33,108 bases of DNA from Fidelibacterota bacterium (GTDB lineage: Bacteria > Fidelibacterota > Marinisomatia > Marinisomatales > Marinisomataceae), in contig BPEH01000008.1 of NCBI GenBank assembly GCA_019654715.1, positions 1 through 33,108 of the forward strand. Direction: 5' to 3'. Below are positions 1 to 10,383 of this stretch, piece by piece. The first letter of the stretch is position 1, and every line of letters starts with the position of its first letter. The translations under genes and the position numbers were made by a program. Under the pieces are notes generated by a model. It ran no database searches, was not told where the DNA came from, and saw nothing but the letters and a program-made list of their open reading frames with translations.

Positions 1-387
1 TTGCTCTTTGAGTTCGTTTTGCCCTATTTAAAGAAGAATAAATTAGAGGAACTTCTACATTTTGAAGTGCATTGAGTTTTGGCAATAAATTGAATGTTTG
101 AAAAACAAATCCAATTTTTTCTTTCGGATATTTGCAAGTTGACTATCATTCTTTTCGGATATTAATGCTTTATTAAACTTATAGGTTCCTTTGGTTGGAA
201 CATCCAAAAAACCAATAATATTCATTAATGTTGATTTTCCAGAACCAGATGGTCCCATAATCGATATAAAATCATTTTCATAAATGTTTACCGAAACATT
301 ATCTAAAGCTTTAACAACATTAGTCCCTAAATAATAAATTTTAGAGATTGATTTTATAGATATTATCTTTTTTTTTGATTTAGCCAC
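1..387 (-). CDS. ABC transporter ATP-binding protein (MacB/LolD type), partial and frameshifted
   Basis: ATPase subunit of a MacB/LolD-like exporter; it would hydrolyse ATP at the inner membrane to drive the adjacent MacA/TolC-like parts. A clean Walker [10 protein letters not shown], follows the typical strand [18 protein letters not shown] one-base loss in an A-run near 115-120 breaks the frame; in the next frame the Q-loop continues as [20 protein letters not shown] and runs off the window edge, so the signature motif, Walker B and any fused permease lie outside. I place the start at a GTG at 387 ([13 protein letters not shown]), because the upstream macA-like frame ends at 380-382 and overlaps it by 8 nt. 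An in-frame ATG at 447 would run deep into macA and looks like an artefact. Family assignment is solid; the subfamily is inferred from the neighbours. Confidence 0.85.
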
Positions 388-1633
388 GTTTACGACTAGA
401 TCTTGAATTATTATTAGATTTTTCTTTAACGGTAACTTTTGCACCATTATATAAATCTCGACTAATTGCTACAAACCTCCGACAACAATTTCTTCCCTTC
501 TTCAAGGCCAGAGATTATTTCATAGTCTACATCACCAACAATACCAGTTTCAACAAAACGCTGCTCTACAGTTTTTCCCTTTAACAACAAAAACAACATT
601 TCTCCCCTTTATTGCCTGATTGTTGTGATCTATTTCCCCACTGTCTTTTTTCATTACCCGACTCTACAGAAACACTAAAATTAGAAGATTTCTTTTTGGA
701 TTCACCATCCGGTGCTTGACGAGGGCTTGTTAAAGACTGAATTGGAATTGTAAGAACTTGTTCTCGATTTTCGGTAAAATATCAACTGCTGCGCTCATAC
801 CTGGTCTCATTCCATCAGCAACTTCTAACATTTGTACTTTTACCTGAAAATTTGTCACTTGTTGTTGTGAACCACCACTTGAAGTCTTGCAGCTATGCTA
901 CTTCTTTGACTACGCCTTTAAATTTTCGATCTTGATATGCATCTACTTCGACCAGCGCATAATCTTTTAGAGAAACATCAGTAATATCATTTTCATTCAC
1001 ATTAACTAATACTTCCATTTTAGATAAATCTGATAGCTTAATTAATACCTGAGGGTTAAACATCCCTCCTTGAGCTAAATCACCGACCTCTCCTGTAAGA
1101 TATGTAATAGTTCCATCTTGTGGTGCTACTAATTTCAATTTTTGTAGAGCATCTTCATCTTGAATTAATCTAGCTTTTGCTTGATTATAAGAACTAAGTG
1201 CTGAAGCATATGAAGAATTGGTTGTTTCCATTTCTTGATCAGATATTAAATCCTTGTTTATATAATTCTTCCTGACGTGATTTTTTAGATTTTCTTTGCT
1301 CCAGTTGTACTGAGGTTGCTTTTCACTTGCTCTTGATGCTTCTGTAGCGGCTCTTTGTTGACGATCATCTAATGCCATTAAGAAATCACCTTTTTTTACA
1401 AAATCACCTTCTTTTTCCGCAATATCAGTAATATAAGTTGTATTATTTGCACTTAACTTAATTTCTATTTCAGGCTGTAATTCACCATCGGCAACTACTT
1501 TGCTAGATAAATCTTTTCTTTCCATTTTCATAGTAGAAACTTCAATAGATCCATCGCCATTAGATGAAAATGGATTTAGATATAAAACAATTCCTGCTAA
1601 AACTACTAAACCAGCGATTAATTTTTTCTTCAC
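380..1633 (-). CDS. macA: MacA/HlyD-family periplasmic adaptor, frameshifted C-terminal half
   Basis: Membrane-fusion protein linking an inner-membrane ABC exporter to a TolC-like channel. The N-terminus is a short cytoplasmic tail and one membrane segment (KKKLIAGLVVLAGIVLYL). Then come the lipoyl/barrel half-motif (NTTYITDIAEKEGDFVKKGD), an alpha-hairpin (about residues 90-160), and the returning lipoyl strand (LKLVAPQDGTITYLTGEVGD). The intact frame stops at 893, but the rest is readable across at least four small indels down to 380: GMRPGMSAAVDI, then VEQRFVETGIVGDVDYEIISGLEEGKEIVVGG, ending NSRSSRKRG. The rebuilt length is about 418 residues, normal for MacA. It starts 9 nt after the tolC-like stop. 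The gene symbol is by family; the substrate is unknown. Confidence 0.85.
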
Positions 1634-1642
1634 ATTTACTCC

Positions 1643-2911
1643 TTATTGATATTTTTTATCTAGTGTTCCTAATAATTGATCCAAATTTGCAAGCTGTATC
1701 GCAGCATCATATTTTGTTGTTACCAATGTTGAACTTGCTTGGAGCACTGCTAATTGTGCATCTAACAATTCTAAAATTGTTGCGGAACCTAATTCATATT
1801 TATTTTGCGCTAATCGTAAATCTTCTTCTGCAGAAATTAATACTTCTTCATAGATTGGAATCAGTTCTTCATAATTTTTGAGAGTATTGAGTAATGATGA
1901 TAAATTAACTTTAGCATCTTTTCTTACTACCATATATCATTTTAGATTGTCCAAATCGCATTTTAGATATTTCTACAGAATTTCTGTTTTTAAGACCAGA
2001 AAAAATAGGAATACTAAGAGTTAAGTTTGCACTTTTAATATAATTATCATCAAAAAATTCACTTGTAATCTGCTCATCAGAATGTGCATTCATTCCAACG
2101 CTTAGATTTAAGCTAGGCAAACTTGATCCCCATGCTGAACGAAGATTTAATTGTGCAGTTTCAATTTGTGCATCTAAAATTCTTAATTCAGGACTATTTT
2201 GAATCATAATTTCATATGCTTCATCAAAATCAGGAAAATCAATTCTATATTCACTTTATCTCTCACTTTTAATTCCATATTATTTTCCAGGATTCCCATA
2301 CCATTTCTTAATGTTTGCTCACTATTATCTCGATTAAGTTTCCTAGATAGTAAAGTAGATTTTGCTGTTCCATATTGTACAGATGCCTTTAAGTAGTCAG
2401 TTTTGCTCACAGATCCTAGATTATATCGTCTTTCTACTAATTCCAATTGTCTTGAAGATAATTCTAGATTTTTTTCAGCAATAGTAAAGAGTTCTTTATT
2501 TTTTAAAAATTGGTAGTAATAGGTATAAACATTCGCGATAATTCTTGATTTTGATTGTCTTTCATTTTCCTTTGCAATAAGATAGTTATTATTACTTTGT
2601 CTTACATTTCTAGCATTATTACCAGAATTAAATAGATTCTGACTTAAGCTAATTCCAGCTCCATAACTTTCATTTGTAGAAAGGCTAGAATTTCCATACG
2701 TAGTTTCACTAAAAGAATTGCTTGCTCGCACTGTTGGTAATAACATTCCTATCGCAGAAACTCTATTCAGTTGAGCTATTTTAGTATCTTGTTCAGCACG
2801 CTTTACTCCAGCTTTATTTTCTAGTGCAATACGGACACACTCATCTACACCTAATGTCTGTCCAAAAAGAACAGAAAAGGATAAAAATAATGTTATAATT
2901 GTTCTTTGCAT
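1643..2911 (-). CDS. TolC-family outer-membrane efflux protein, two frameshifts
   Basis: Outer-membrane channel of the tripartite exporter. It begins with a signal peptide (MQRTIITLFLSFSVLFGQ) and the usual OEP opening (VDECVRIALENKAGVKRAEQD). Two OEP repeats follow, rich in long helices, with the repeat-end signature YNLGSVSKTDYLKASVQYG in the first half and YELGSATILELLDAQLAVLQA in the second. Single-base indels near 2240 and near 1920 split it into three frames that join without loss of homology, giving about 422 residues, normal for the family. The start at 2911 puts the signal peptide at residue 1. It is followed 9 nt later by the macA-like gene and preceded 6 nt upstream by the TIM-barrel gene, so all are probably one transcript. 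The substrate cannot be told from sequence. Confidence 0.88.
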
Positions 2912-2917
2912 ATAATA

Positions 2918-3853
2918 TTAACTAAAAGCCTTTTTTAACAACTCAATACTTTTTGGAACACCTGTAATGGCATCCTCTTTACCTTCAAATTCTAATGATA
3001 TATACCCTTTATAGTTAACTTTATTTAATATTTCTGCTATCCGTGGATAATCTAAATCTAAAGTATACCATTCTCCTCCACCATAATATGTTTTTGCTTG
3101 AACAAATACAGTTTGAGATGCAATTTGTTCTAGTTTATTATAAGGATCTTCTAAAAAATTACCTGTATCCATTAACACGCCTAGCCAAGGAGAATCTATA
3201 GAATTTACAATACGTAAAAGTCCCTCAGGTGTGCGAGTAAGCCCCCAGTGATTTTCCAAAGCAAGTACAACACCAGCTTGTTGAGCATGGGGAAGACAAT
3301 CGTGAATCGAATCTATACACCATTTAAAACCATCATCTTCCGTAAATCCTGGAAGAACCGGCTCAATACCTTTATTGGCCATTAAATCATCAAATGATTC
3401 AGTTGTATTCCATCTCCCAGAATTAAGACGGATATAAGAAATTCCTAAATCGTGCGCTATATCAATACATTTTTTTGTATGATCAATATTTTTATTTCTT
3501 TTTTCTTTATCTGGGTCAACAAAATCTTGATGTATAGACAAACAAATCAATTCAATGCCTTGATCTTCGGCTTTATTTTTTAAAGATCGTATATATTCAG
3601 GGGTTTCATTATCCATTTGTACATGGAGAACATCTACTCCATCTACGCCAATATTAGTTGCATGATCAATTACTTGTTGTACAGTTACTTTGGGTTCACG
3701 AAAATGCCAATAAGAATAAGTGGCGATTGCAAATTTATAATTTGAATTCATATTTATTTTCTCGAAGGATTGTAAAAAAGAGCTAGCAAATGGTGCAACC
3801 ATCGCTGTTGCAATAAATTTTCTACGATTCATCGATATATATTCTGTTTTCAT
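2918..3853 (-). CDS. Sugar phosphate isomerase/epimerase-like TIM-barrel protein with Tat-type signal
   Basis: Xylose-isomerase-like TIM barrel (AP endonuclease family 2 fold). Visible family features are GVDGVDVLHVQMDNETPEYI, the metal-site strands LALENHWGLTRTPEG and LGVLMDTGNFL, and the C-terminal YKGYISLEFEGKED with its Glu. The N-terminus carries a twin-arginine motif (MNRRKFIATAMVAPFASS), suggesting folded export; the true start may be Met8 (3832), which puts RR at residues 3-4. It is 311 residues and intact, unlike its neighbours. Many exported members of this family in the FCB group act in sugar or inositol catabolism, but the substrate is not visible here. It sits 6 nt before the tolC-like gene and 43 nt after the CCA gene, so co-transcription with efflux genes is likely though not obviously functional. 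Confidence 0.8.
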   Translation of the reverse strand: MKTEYISMNRRKFIATAMVAPFASSFLQSFEKINMNSNYKFAIATYSYWHFREPKVTVQQVIDHATNIGVDGVDVLHVQMDNETPEYIRSLKNKAEDQGIELICLSIHQDFVDPDKEKRNKNIDHTKKCIDIAHDLGISYIRLNSGRWNTTESFDDLMANKGIEPVLPGFTEDDGFKWCIDSIHDCLPHAQQAGVVLALENHWGLTRTPEGLLRIVNSIDSPWLGVLMDTGNFLEDPYNKLEQIASQTVFVQAKTYYGGGEWYTLDLDYPRIAEILNKVNYKGYISLEFEGKEDAITGVPKSIELLKKAFS

Positions 3854-3896
3854 TTCAATTATTAGACGTTATAAACAATAAAAAAGTAAAAAAGAA

Positions 3897-5328
3897 TTAA
3901 CTAAATTTATCGGTCTTTTTCAACACATTTAGAAACTTTATTGCTTCCTTATGAGAATTCTCTATTTCGCCATCTAAAATAGCTTCTTCTACAAGAGATT
4001 TGATGGCCCCAATTTTTTTCCCAGCTGACAAATTAAACATCTTCATAATCTCATCTCCTCTAACAGGAGATTGAAATGAACGCAGTTTATCTAATTCATC
4101 AACTTCATTCATTCGTTTTTCGACACGATCAAAATTAGAGAGGTATTTTTTAACATTATCAGGATTCTTTGTAGTAATATCTGCTCGACATAATAACATT
4201 AAATCATCTAAATGTTCTCCACCATCTACAATCAATCTTCTAATTGCAGAATCAGTAACTTCTTTTTTTGCCAAACTAATTGGTCGCAAGTGTAATGCAG
4301 TTAATTTTTGGATATAATTTTTAGTTTTATTAGAAAATTTCATTCTTTTTGAAATATCTTCCAACATTCTTGAACCGAGATCGTCATGACCATAAAATGT
4401 GTATCCTTTTTTACTATGAAAGTCTCCTAGTTTTAGGTTTAGCAATATCATGCCCCTAATGCTGCTAAACGCAAATCAGTATCATTAGACAATTTTGCAG
4501 CATTATCTACTACTTCCATTGTATGAAAGAAAATATCTTTGTGATGCCATTCACTTGTCTGTTCTAGTCCATACATCACAGCAATTTCAGGAAAAATATG
4601 TTTTAATAAATCTGTTTCCTGTAGAATAATAAATCCAACTGATGGTTTTGGAGTTTCTAATATTTTAAACAACTTTATTGGTAATGCGTTCTTGAGAAAC
4701 AATTTTAATCCTATCAACATTACTTTTTATTGATTTCAAACATTTTTTATCAAGATCCATTGATAATTTTGATGCAAAATGTGCAGCTCTCATCATTCGC
4801 AAAGGATCTTCTTTAAATGTAGTATCAGGATTGACTGGAGGGAATTAATAGTTTGGATTTTAAATGCTGAATACCATTAAATGGATCAATTAAAGTACCA
4901 AATTCATTCTTGACAAGAGAAATTGCTATAGCATTAATAGTAAAATCTCTTCTTTTTAAATCATTAGTAACATCAGTCATATCAACTGATTTTGGTTTTC
5001 TTGAATCTGTAGCATAAGATTCAAGTCTTGCAGACGCTACTTCAATCTCACATTCTTTATATGGAATACGTGCAGTAAAAAACTCTGGAAAAGGCACAAT
5101 TGTTTTTACGCCTAATTTTTTAGCAAGCTTCTTTGCATAATCGATTGCATCGCCTTCAATCATAATATCAATATCTGTAGCATCTTTTTGAGGATCTATC
5201 AATAAATCTCTTACACAACCTCCAACTAGAAATGTCGGAACATTTATATCATCAGATAGTTTGCTAATTTCTTTTGATAAGCGATATAATCTCTTATTTT
5301 CCTTAATTATGTCTTTAATTATTGCCAT
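3897..5328 (-). CDS. cca: CCA tRNA nucleotidyltransferase (class II, HD-domain containing), frameshifted
   Basis: Adds or repairs the 3'-CCA of tRNAs. The N-terminal nucleotidyltransferase head shows FLVGGCVRDLLI (residues ~32-43), the metal-binding DATDIDIMIEGDA, and the template-region motif RRDFTINAIAI; next comes DPFNGIQHLKSKLLIP. After an indel near 4840 the neck continues as KEDPLRMMRAAHFASKL, then, past another near 4700, KPSVGFIILQETDLLKHIFPE and the HD domain (EWHHKDIFFHTMEVVDNA, LGHDIAKPKT, YTFYGHDDLGSRML). At least three or four indels (about 4840, 4700, 4450, 4420) split it into pieces; rebuilt length is about 477 residues, typical of HD-bearing CCA enzymes. The start at 5328 lies only 30 nt from the divergent gene at 5359. 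A poly(A) polymerase activity is an alternative within the family. Confidence 0.88.
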
Positions 5329-5358
5329 TTTGTAAATTAAAAAATATATCTTTCAATT

Positions 5359-6198
5359 ATGCTAGAAAAACTAAATAAACAGATTTTATTTATTCTCTTT
5401 ATTTCTCTACTAAATGGACAATTTAAGGATACTTCTATTGCATTTGATGATCGTCTTCTTAAATCAGATGAAAGATCTTCTTTGTTCCAATTAGAAAATG
5501 ACATTAAAAGATTTTATGAATACACAGTATGGAATGAAGAATATAGTGATTTAGCAATTAATTTAAATATTCAACTTATTTTTGAAGGAAGTGCTAATCA
5601 AGGCAGTACAAAAACATATGCAATTCAATCACTATTTAGTAATGGAAAAGATCTGCATTTTTTTGATAAAGGATCTCAATTTGTTTTAAACCAAAATTCT
5701 CTATACTATGATAGTGTTTATTTTGATCCATTATCAAGTCTTCTAGGATTTTACGGAAATATTATCTTAGGGGCAGAATTAGACACTTGGTCATTATTTG
5801 GCGGTACTTCTCATTATGAAAAAGCAAGATCTATTGCAATTCGATCAAATGCATCCAATTTCCCTAGAGGATGGGAACAACGTTTAATACTCATTGAATT
5901 ATTAACAGCAAATACTGGCTTAAGAAAACTAAGATATTCTACCTATTTGAGCTATGATCAGTATAAGGATGGTCGAATAGACGCATGTTCAGAATCATTA
6001 ACTGAATTTGTTAATAATTTAGATGAGATTTTTAACAATTATAGTCAAGAAAATTACACAAATATCTTCATGAAATTTCATGGAAAAAAGATTGGTGAAA
6101 TAATGAAAAAACTTGGCCAGAAAGAACTTTTAAATAAAATGATATACTTGGACCCTCAAAGAAAAGATATTTATGAAAATTATTTAAGTGAAATCTGA
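5359..6198 (+). CDS. DUF4835/PorD-like secreted protein
   Basis: Exported protein of 279 residues with a signal peptide (hydrophobic core QILFILFISLLNG, probable cut after Gln21). The body resembles DUF4835, called PorD in Bacteroidota and linked to the type IX secretion system. Recognisable points are FQLENDIKRFYEYTVWNEEY near the start, LIFEGSANQGSTKTYAIQ, a central SLLGFYGNIILGAELDTWSLFGGTSHYEKA, and near the end MKKLGQKELLNKMIYLDPQRKDIYENYL. The match is by remembered family pattern and is strongest in the central GFYxxIILGxxxDTxSLxGGT block. It is complete and free of indels, one of only three plus-strand protein genes in the window, and faces the CCA gene with 30 nt between starts. In Bacteroidota the homologue commonly neighbours coaBC and recN; that context is absent here. 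Confidence 0.68.
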   Translation: MLEKLNKQILFILFISLLNGQFKDTSIAFDDRLLKSDERSSLFQLENDIKRFYEYTVWNEEYSDLAINLNIQLIFEGSANQGSTKTYAIQSLFSNGKDLHFFDKGSQFVLNQNSLYYDSVYFDPLSSLLGFYGNIILGAELDTWSLFGGTSHYEKARSIAIRSNASNFPRGWEQRLILIELLTANTGLRKLRYSTYLSYDQYKDGRIDACSESLTEFVNNLDEIFNNYSQENYTNIFMKFHGKKIGEIMKKLGQKELLNKMIYLDPQRKDIYENYLSEI

Positions 6199-6253
6199 GA
6201 AAAATATTTTTTTCTTTTAAAAAAATAATCTATTGCAATACTTTTTATAAATA

Positions 6254-7178
6254 TTATCTAACTTTAGTCGATCTGATTATCTCTTCTAATCTTAATAATT
6301 TTGGAAAAAAATATAACCAAAATTTTGCAATAATAAATTTCAAAAAATCTTCTATATCCAAATTATTTAAGAACACTAAAGCCATCCAATCGAGTATAAT
6401 TTTGAAAAATTTGAATACCATAATTAAAAGTAAAGAGTTCTTAAAAAATAAGATCCAAGAATTTCGATGATTTAGATAATGGACTTAATAGAATTTTTTT
6501 AATTCTGTTTGGCCATAATGATAAATATATGAATCGGGGAAAGAACAAATTTCATACCCTAAACTTGAGCTCTCCAACAAAGTCAATTTCTTCCATATAG
6601 GCAAAAAAAAATTTGTCAAAACCTTCTAATGTTTTAAAAATATTAGACCGTATCATAAATGCTGCACCAGATGCCCAAAATATTCTTGATGGATTGTTAT
6701 ATTGGTTATGATCTTCCTCTAACGTATGGAAGATTCTTCCTTGAACAAATGGAAAACAAAATTTATCAATAAATCCTCCTGCACCTCCTGCATAATCAAA
6801 TAATTTTTTATTATGAATATTTAAGATTTTAGGTTGAACAGCAGCAATCTTTGAATTGGAATCCAGAAAATAAACTAACTTTTCAATCCATTCATTTGAA
6901 TGTTCCGTATCATTATTTAAAAATAATAAATATTTGCCACTTGCATGGGTTGCACCCAGATTACATCCTCCACTATAACCTAGATTAGAATTACTTGAAA
7001 TAATTTCAACATTTTGAAAATTACTTTTTACTTGATTGATTGAATTATCAGTAGAACCATTATCTACAACAATAATTTCAAAATCTTTGATTGAAATATT
7101 TTTATAAATAGAATTAATACAATTATATAGTAAATCTCCTCCATTGTAATTTGGAATAATGATTGATACCATATTCAT
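6254..7178 (-). CDS. Family 2 glycosyltransferase, frameshifted near the C-terminus
   Basis: GT-A fold inverting glycosyltransferase that would transfer a sugar from a nucleotide donor in the cytoplasm. It opens with VSIIIPNYNGGDLLYNCINS and IIVVDNGSTDNSI, then SGGCNLGATHASGKYLLFLN with the metal-binding NND of FLNNDTEHSNEWIEKL, and the acceptor-side FFAYMEEIDF. The intact frame stops at 6552, but across indels near 6480-6580 the expected continuation is present: EIDFCWRLKF, SFPDSYIYHYG, then LNHRNSWILFFKNSLLLIM to a stop at 6254. The rebuilt protein is about 308 residues, normal for rhamnosyl/galactosyl-transferase-like GT2 enzymes. Its ATG overlaps the stop of the DUF2723 gene by 4 nt (ATGA), implying translational coupling and a shared envelope glycosylation role. 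Confidence 0.85.
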
Positions 7179-10094
7179 GAATTTTGAAGTTCCTTTATTT
7201 CATCTAATAATTTTGTAGCTTCTAAATCATTGGGACTACGTACTAACCAATCTTCGATTAAGAGAATAGCATTATCATACTCCTCAAGCTCTTTGTAACA
7301 TAGATAGAGCAACAATACCAGTTCAGGTAGTGATTCTTGCCACTTTTTCCATTCTAATGGAGTAATTTTTGTTGATTTGAATCCTTGTACTTCAATAGCT
7401 CTTTCGGTCATAGTAAAATTATCATAAATCGTTTTAAAAATGGTTTTTGCTTCATCATAATCTTCTAACGTTTGAACAAAAGTCTTTCCATATAACAAAT
7501 AATCATTAATAGCTAGGTCATTTCTCTCTATTAATTGATTAAGATGATATCTAAGCTTTACCTTGTTACCTAAACCACCATATAATTGCCCAATTTGATA
7601 TTGTAATTCTTTTGATGGAATTTCAATAATGTTACTTGGCATTTTCTTCTCCATATCTAACAATACTTTTTCTGCTTTCCCAAAATTTTTATCAAGATAA
7701 TGTGAAATTGCTAGTCTAGTAAATCCGGTTCTATAATTTTGAATTAATCTACCCAATTGTGGATCAACATATATATTGTCATTTGCAAGGTTTCTATAAA
7801 TATATCCCGGTTGATATGTCTTTGAAATTGATAGGTTAGTATTATTATTATAATTCTTGTTATAATCTATGAACCAACTTTCATCCCCTATAATAGATAA
7901 TAGATTATTGGTCATTGCATCAACATCGATAATTTGAGATGTATTATTGGATAAACGATATGCTAAGCCTTCCATCGTCAAATATTCATCAAGATTTAAC
8001 ATACTGGTTGGAGATACAGTAACTGCAAAATATATAGGACGATTCCAATTATTATCCCTGATAATGTATAATACCATCAAGTCTTGAACACGCAACGCCA
8101 CATCAAAGTAAGTTGGCTTTAACTCCCCTTCTATCTTCCCTGTACTATTTAAAGAATCTTTTGGTGCAGGAAGCGAAAATAAACCTCTAGACCAAGCTTT
8201 AAAATCAAGGCTATTGATTTCTTCTTCAGTTATCTTAACAAAAGGGTTATCCTTATTCCGACTTTTAAGTTGTTTGATATACCAAGGAGTATTCAATAAG
8301 CTTAAATTGGTAACACTAACATCTTTTCTTATGCCTTCTACTTCCTGCAAATACCATAATGGGAAAAATATCATTATCTCCATTTGTAAAAAGAATAGCA
8401 TTCGGTTTACATGTTTGCAACATATTATATGCCATATCCCATGCGATATAATTACCAGTACGATCATGTTCATGATAATTTGCTAATAACATTCTTATTG
8501 GAATAAATGCTAAAAACATTGTAATCATAAAATATGAGGCAGGTAATTTGAAAGATTTTTCAAGGAATGTGTCGTTTATTTTACGAATAAACCCAAAGAT
8601 TCCAATAGCAATCCAAATAGAAAATGTCATGAAACTTCCAACATAAGAATAATCTCTCTCTCTAGGTTGTGGATTATCTTGATTAAGATAGAACACAATA
8701 GCAATTCCTGTCATAATAAATAACACTAAAAGCGAAAATGCATCATATTGATTCTTACGAAAGTGAAAATATAATCCATATAAACCAACAATTAAAGCAA
8801 GTGGAAGACCAAATTGACTCCAATCAACTCCATCTTGTTTTTTACTTGCCCCAAAAGGAGATACCAATCCTCCTGGAATAGATGTCTTCGCAGATGCAAC
8901 AAAGACTGAGTCATCTGTAGAACCTTTTCCAGCAAATTGCCATAAAAAATACCTCAAATACATCTTACTGATCTGATAACTCCATAAAAAAGTCATTTGG
9001 TCAGAGAGCTTATAAGTTGCGTAGTCATAATTTTGTTTATTAGAGAATTCTAAATTTTTATACTCTGGCTTTCCAACAACTGCTATTTTGGACGGAAGAT
9101 CGTCAAATTTCCTTGGCAAAAAAGACACAGCCCCATATTGATCTCTATTTAAATAAGAAATTGCTTCTTCTATTGTTTCTGGATTGTTTTCATCAATAGC
9201 TGGATTCTGACTAGAACGAATAAAAATGGTAAAATATGTAGAGTAACCAATCATCAATAATAAGATTGATGTAGAAATTATTGCTAATACAGTTTTTTCA
9301 TTTTTGATACTTAGATATGCACCATAAACCAAACCACATATCAAAATAAGTAAGGCATAAAACCACTGTTGTAGAACTAATTGAGGCAATCCTTTAATAA
9401 TGCCGTTTTGTATAAGAAGAAAAACAAAAAATGCTAAGAATGTTGTTACAAAGAAAGTTTTCATAGAAAACTTATTAATAGAAAAGTATATAATTAATGC
9501 AATAAATGGTATAGTAAGCAAATTAAGCAAATGAATTCCAGTTGCTAAACCCATAAGATAAACAATCATCATTAAATAAATAATATGATGTTTTTTGTGT
9601 CTATTCTTTGACCATAGAAGTATTAAATACACCACTAATGCAGTCATAAATCCACTAAGAGCATATACTTCAGTTTCTACAGCATTAAACCAATGGCTAT
9701 GAGTAAATGCAAACGTTAATGAAGCAACAAATGAAGATCCAAATTTAAGAATAGAATTATCCGTAGTATAATTATTAAGGCGTTCTATAAATTGATTACA
9801 GATTAAAAACAATAAAGAAATCGTTGCAGCACTAATAATTGGTGAAAAAATATTAATCCGAAATGCAATATCACTACTAATTGGAAAAAGACTAAAAAGT
9901 TTTCCAATTAGTAGAAATAATGGACTACCAGGGGGGTGTGGAACTCCAAGTATATGTGATGTCGCAATAAATTCTCCAGTATCCCAAAACGATACTGTTG
10001 GAGCCATAGTAGAAAAATAAACAAAGAATGTTAGAAAAAATAAAACAACAGCTAAAGTATATTCAACATTATTTTTTATCTTCTGTATCATCAT
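7175..10094 (-). CDS. DUF2723 (GT117) membrane glycosyltransferase with TPR-like C-terminus, one frameshift
   Basis: Large polytopic protein (about 970 residues rebuilt). The N-terminal half has the DUF2723 signature, MAPTVSFWDTGEFIATSHIL followed by GVPHPPGSPLFLLIGKLFSL, with an acidic DTGE in the first luminal loop as in PMT-like C-type glycosyltransferases, and about ten hydrophobic segments. The periplasmic part contains FTNGDNDIFPLWYLQEVEG, split by an indel near 8360, then VTNLSLLNTPWYIKQL. The last ~250 residues are helical TPR-like (RLAISHYLDKNFGKAEKVLL, IGQLYGGLGNKVKLRYHLNQ). The family includes human TMEM260, a protein O-mannosyltransferase, so transfer of a lipid-linked sugar to exported proteins is a fair inference. 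Start Met at 10094 (MMIQKIKNNVEYTLAV) overlaps the DUF1844 gene by 26 nt; a frame from 10127 would overlap far more. Confidence 0.87.
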
Positions 10095-10383
10095 TACTGT
10101 GTTCTTCTTTTTTTTCTTCTTCCACAAAATTCATTTTTAATTCTGATAGAACTTTATCAATATATTCTTTCTCATTCTTATCTAAGCTTGCTTCCATTCT
10201 ACTATTAATCATTTCAAGCATATCAATTTGAAGTGAAGCACTTCTTAAATCAACTTCAGTTTTATCGGTAACAGGATTCTTCATTTTCCCAAGTGCAATC
10301 CAAACTCCATAAACAGATTGAGAAATTAACATATCAAAAAGTTGTTTTTCAGTATATGATTCATTAGTCATTTTTTTCTCCAT
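10069..10383 (-). CDS. DUF1844 family protein
   Basis: Small 104-residue cytosolic protein matching DUF1844: FDMLISQSVYGVWIALGKMK, then NPVTDKTEVDLRSASLQIDM and LEMINSRMEASLDKNEKEYI followed by DKVLSELKMNFVE, which is the family's usual layout of two helices around a P-x-T-x-x-x-E-V-D/N-L turn. The tail (EEEKKEEHSNDDTEDKK) is acidic and probably disordered. Function is unknown in the family. The start codon shares one base with the recG stop (TAATG), and its end overlaps the DUF2723 start, so it is translated within this operon. A start at Met5 (10371) is possible. Confidence 0.85.
   Translation of the reverse strand: MEKKMTNESYTEKQLFDMLISQSVYGVWIALGKMKNPVTDKTEVDLRSASLQIDMLEMINSRMEASLDKNEKEYIDKVLSELKMNFVEEEKKEEHSNDDTEDKK

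Noticed and set aside
6199-6253. A bidirectional terminator between the convergent DUF4835 and GT2 genes.
   Set aside because: There are A/T runs that can fold back weakly, but no GC-containing stem; not enough to call.
6199-6551. An apparently empty 350-nt intergenic region after the DUF4835 gene.
   Set aside because: Minus-strand frames give the C-terminus of the GT2 enzyme down to a stop at 6254; only about 55 nt is truly intergenic.
8330-8480. Programmed ribosomal frameshift in the DUF2723 gene (and similarly in recG, valS, rsmA and metG).
   Set aside because: The sites share no slippery sequence, pseudoknot or stop-codon context, and the breaks differ in direction; random homopolymer indels explain them better.
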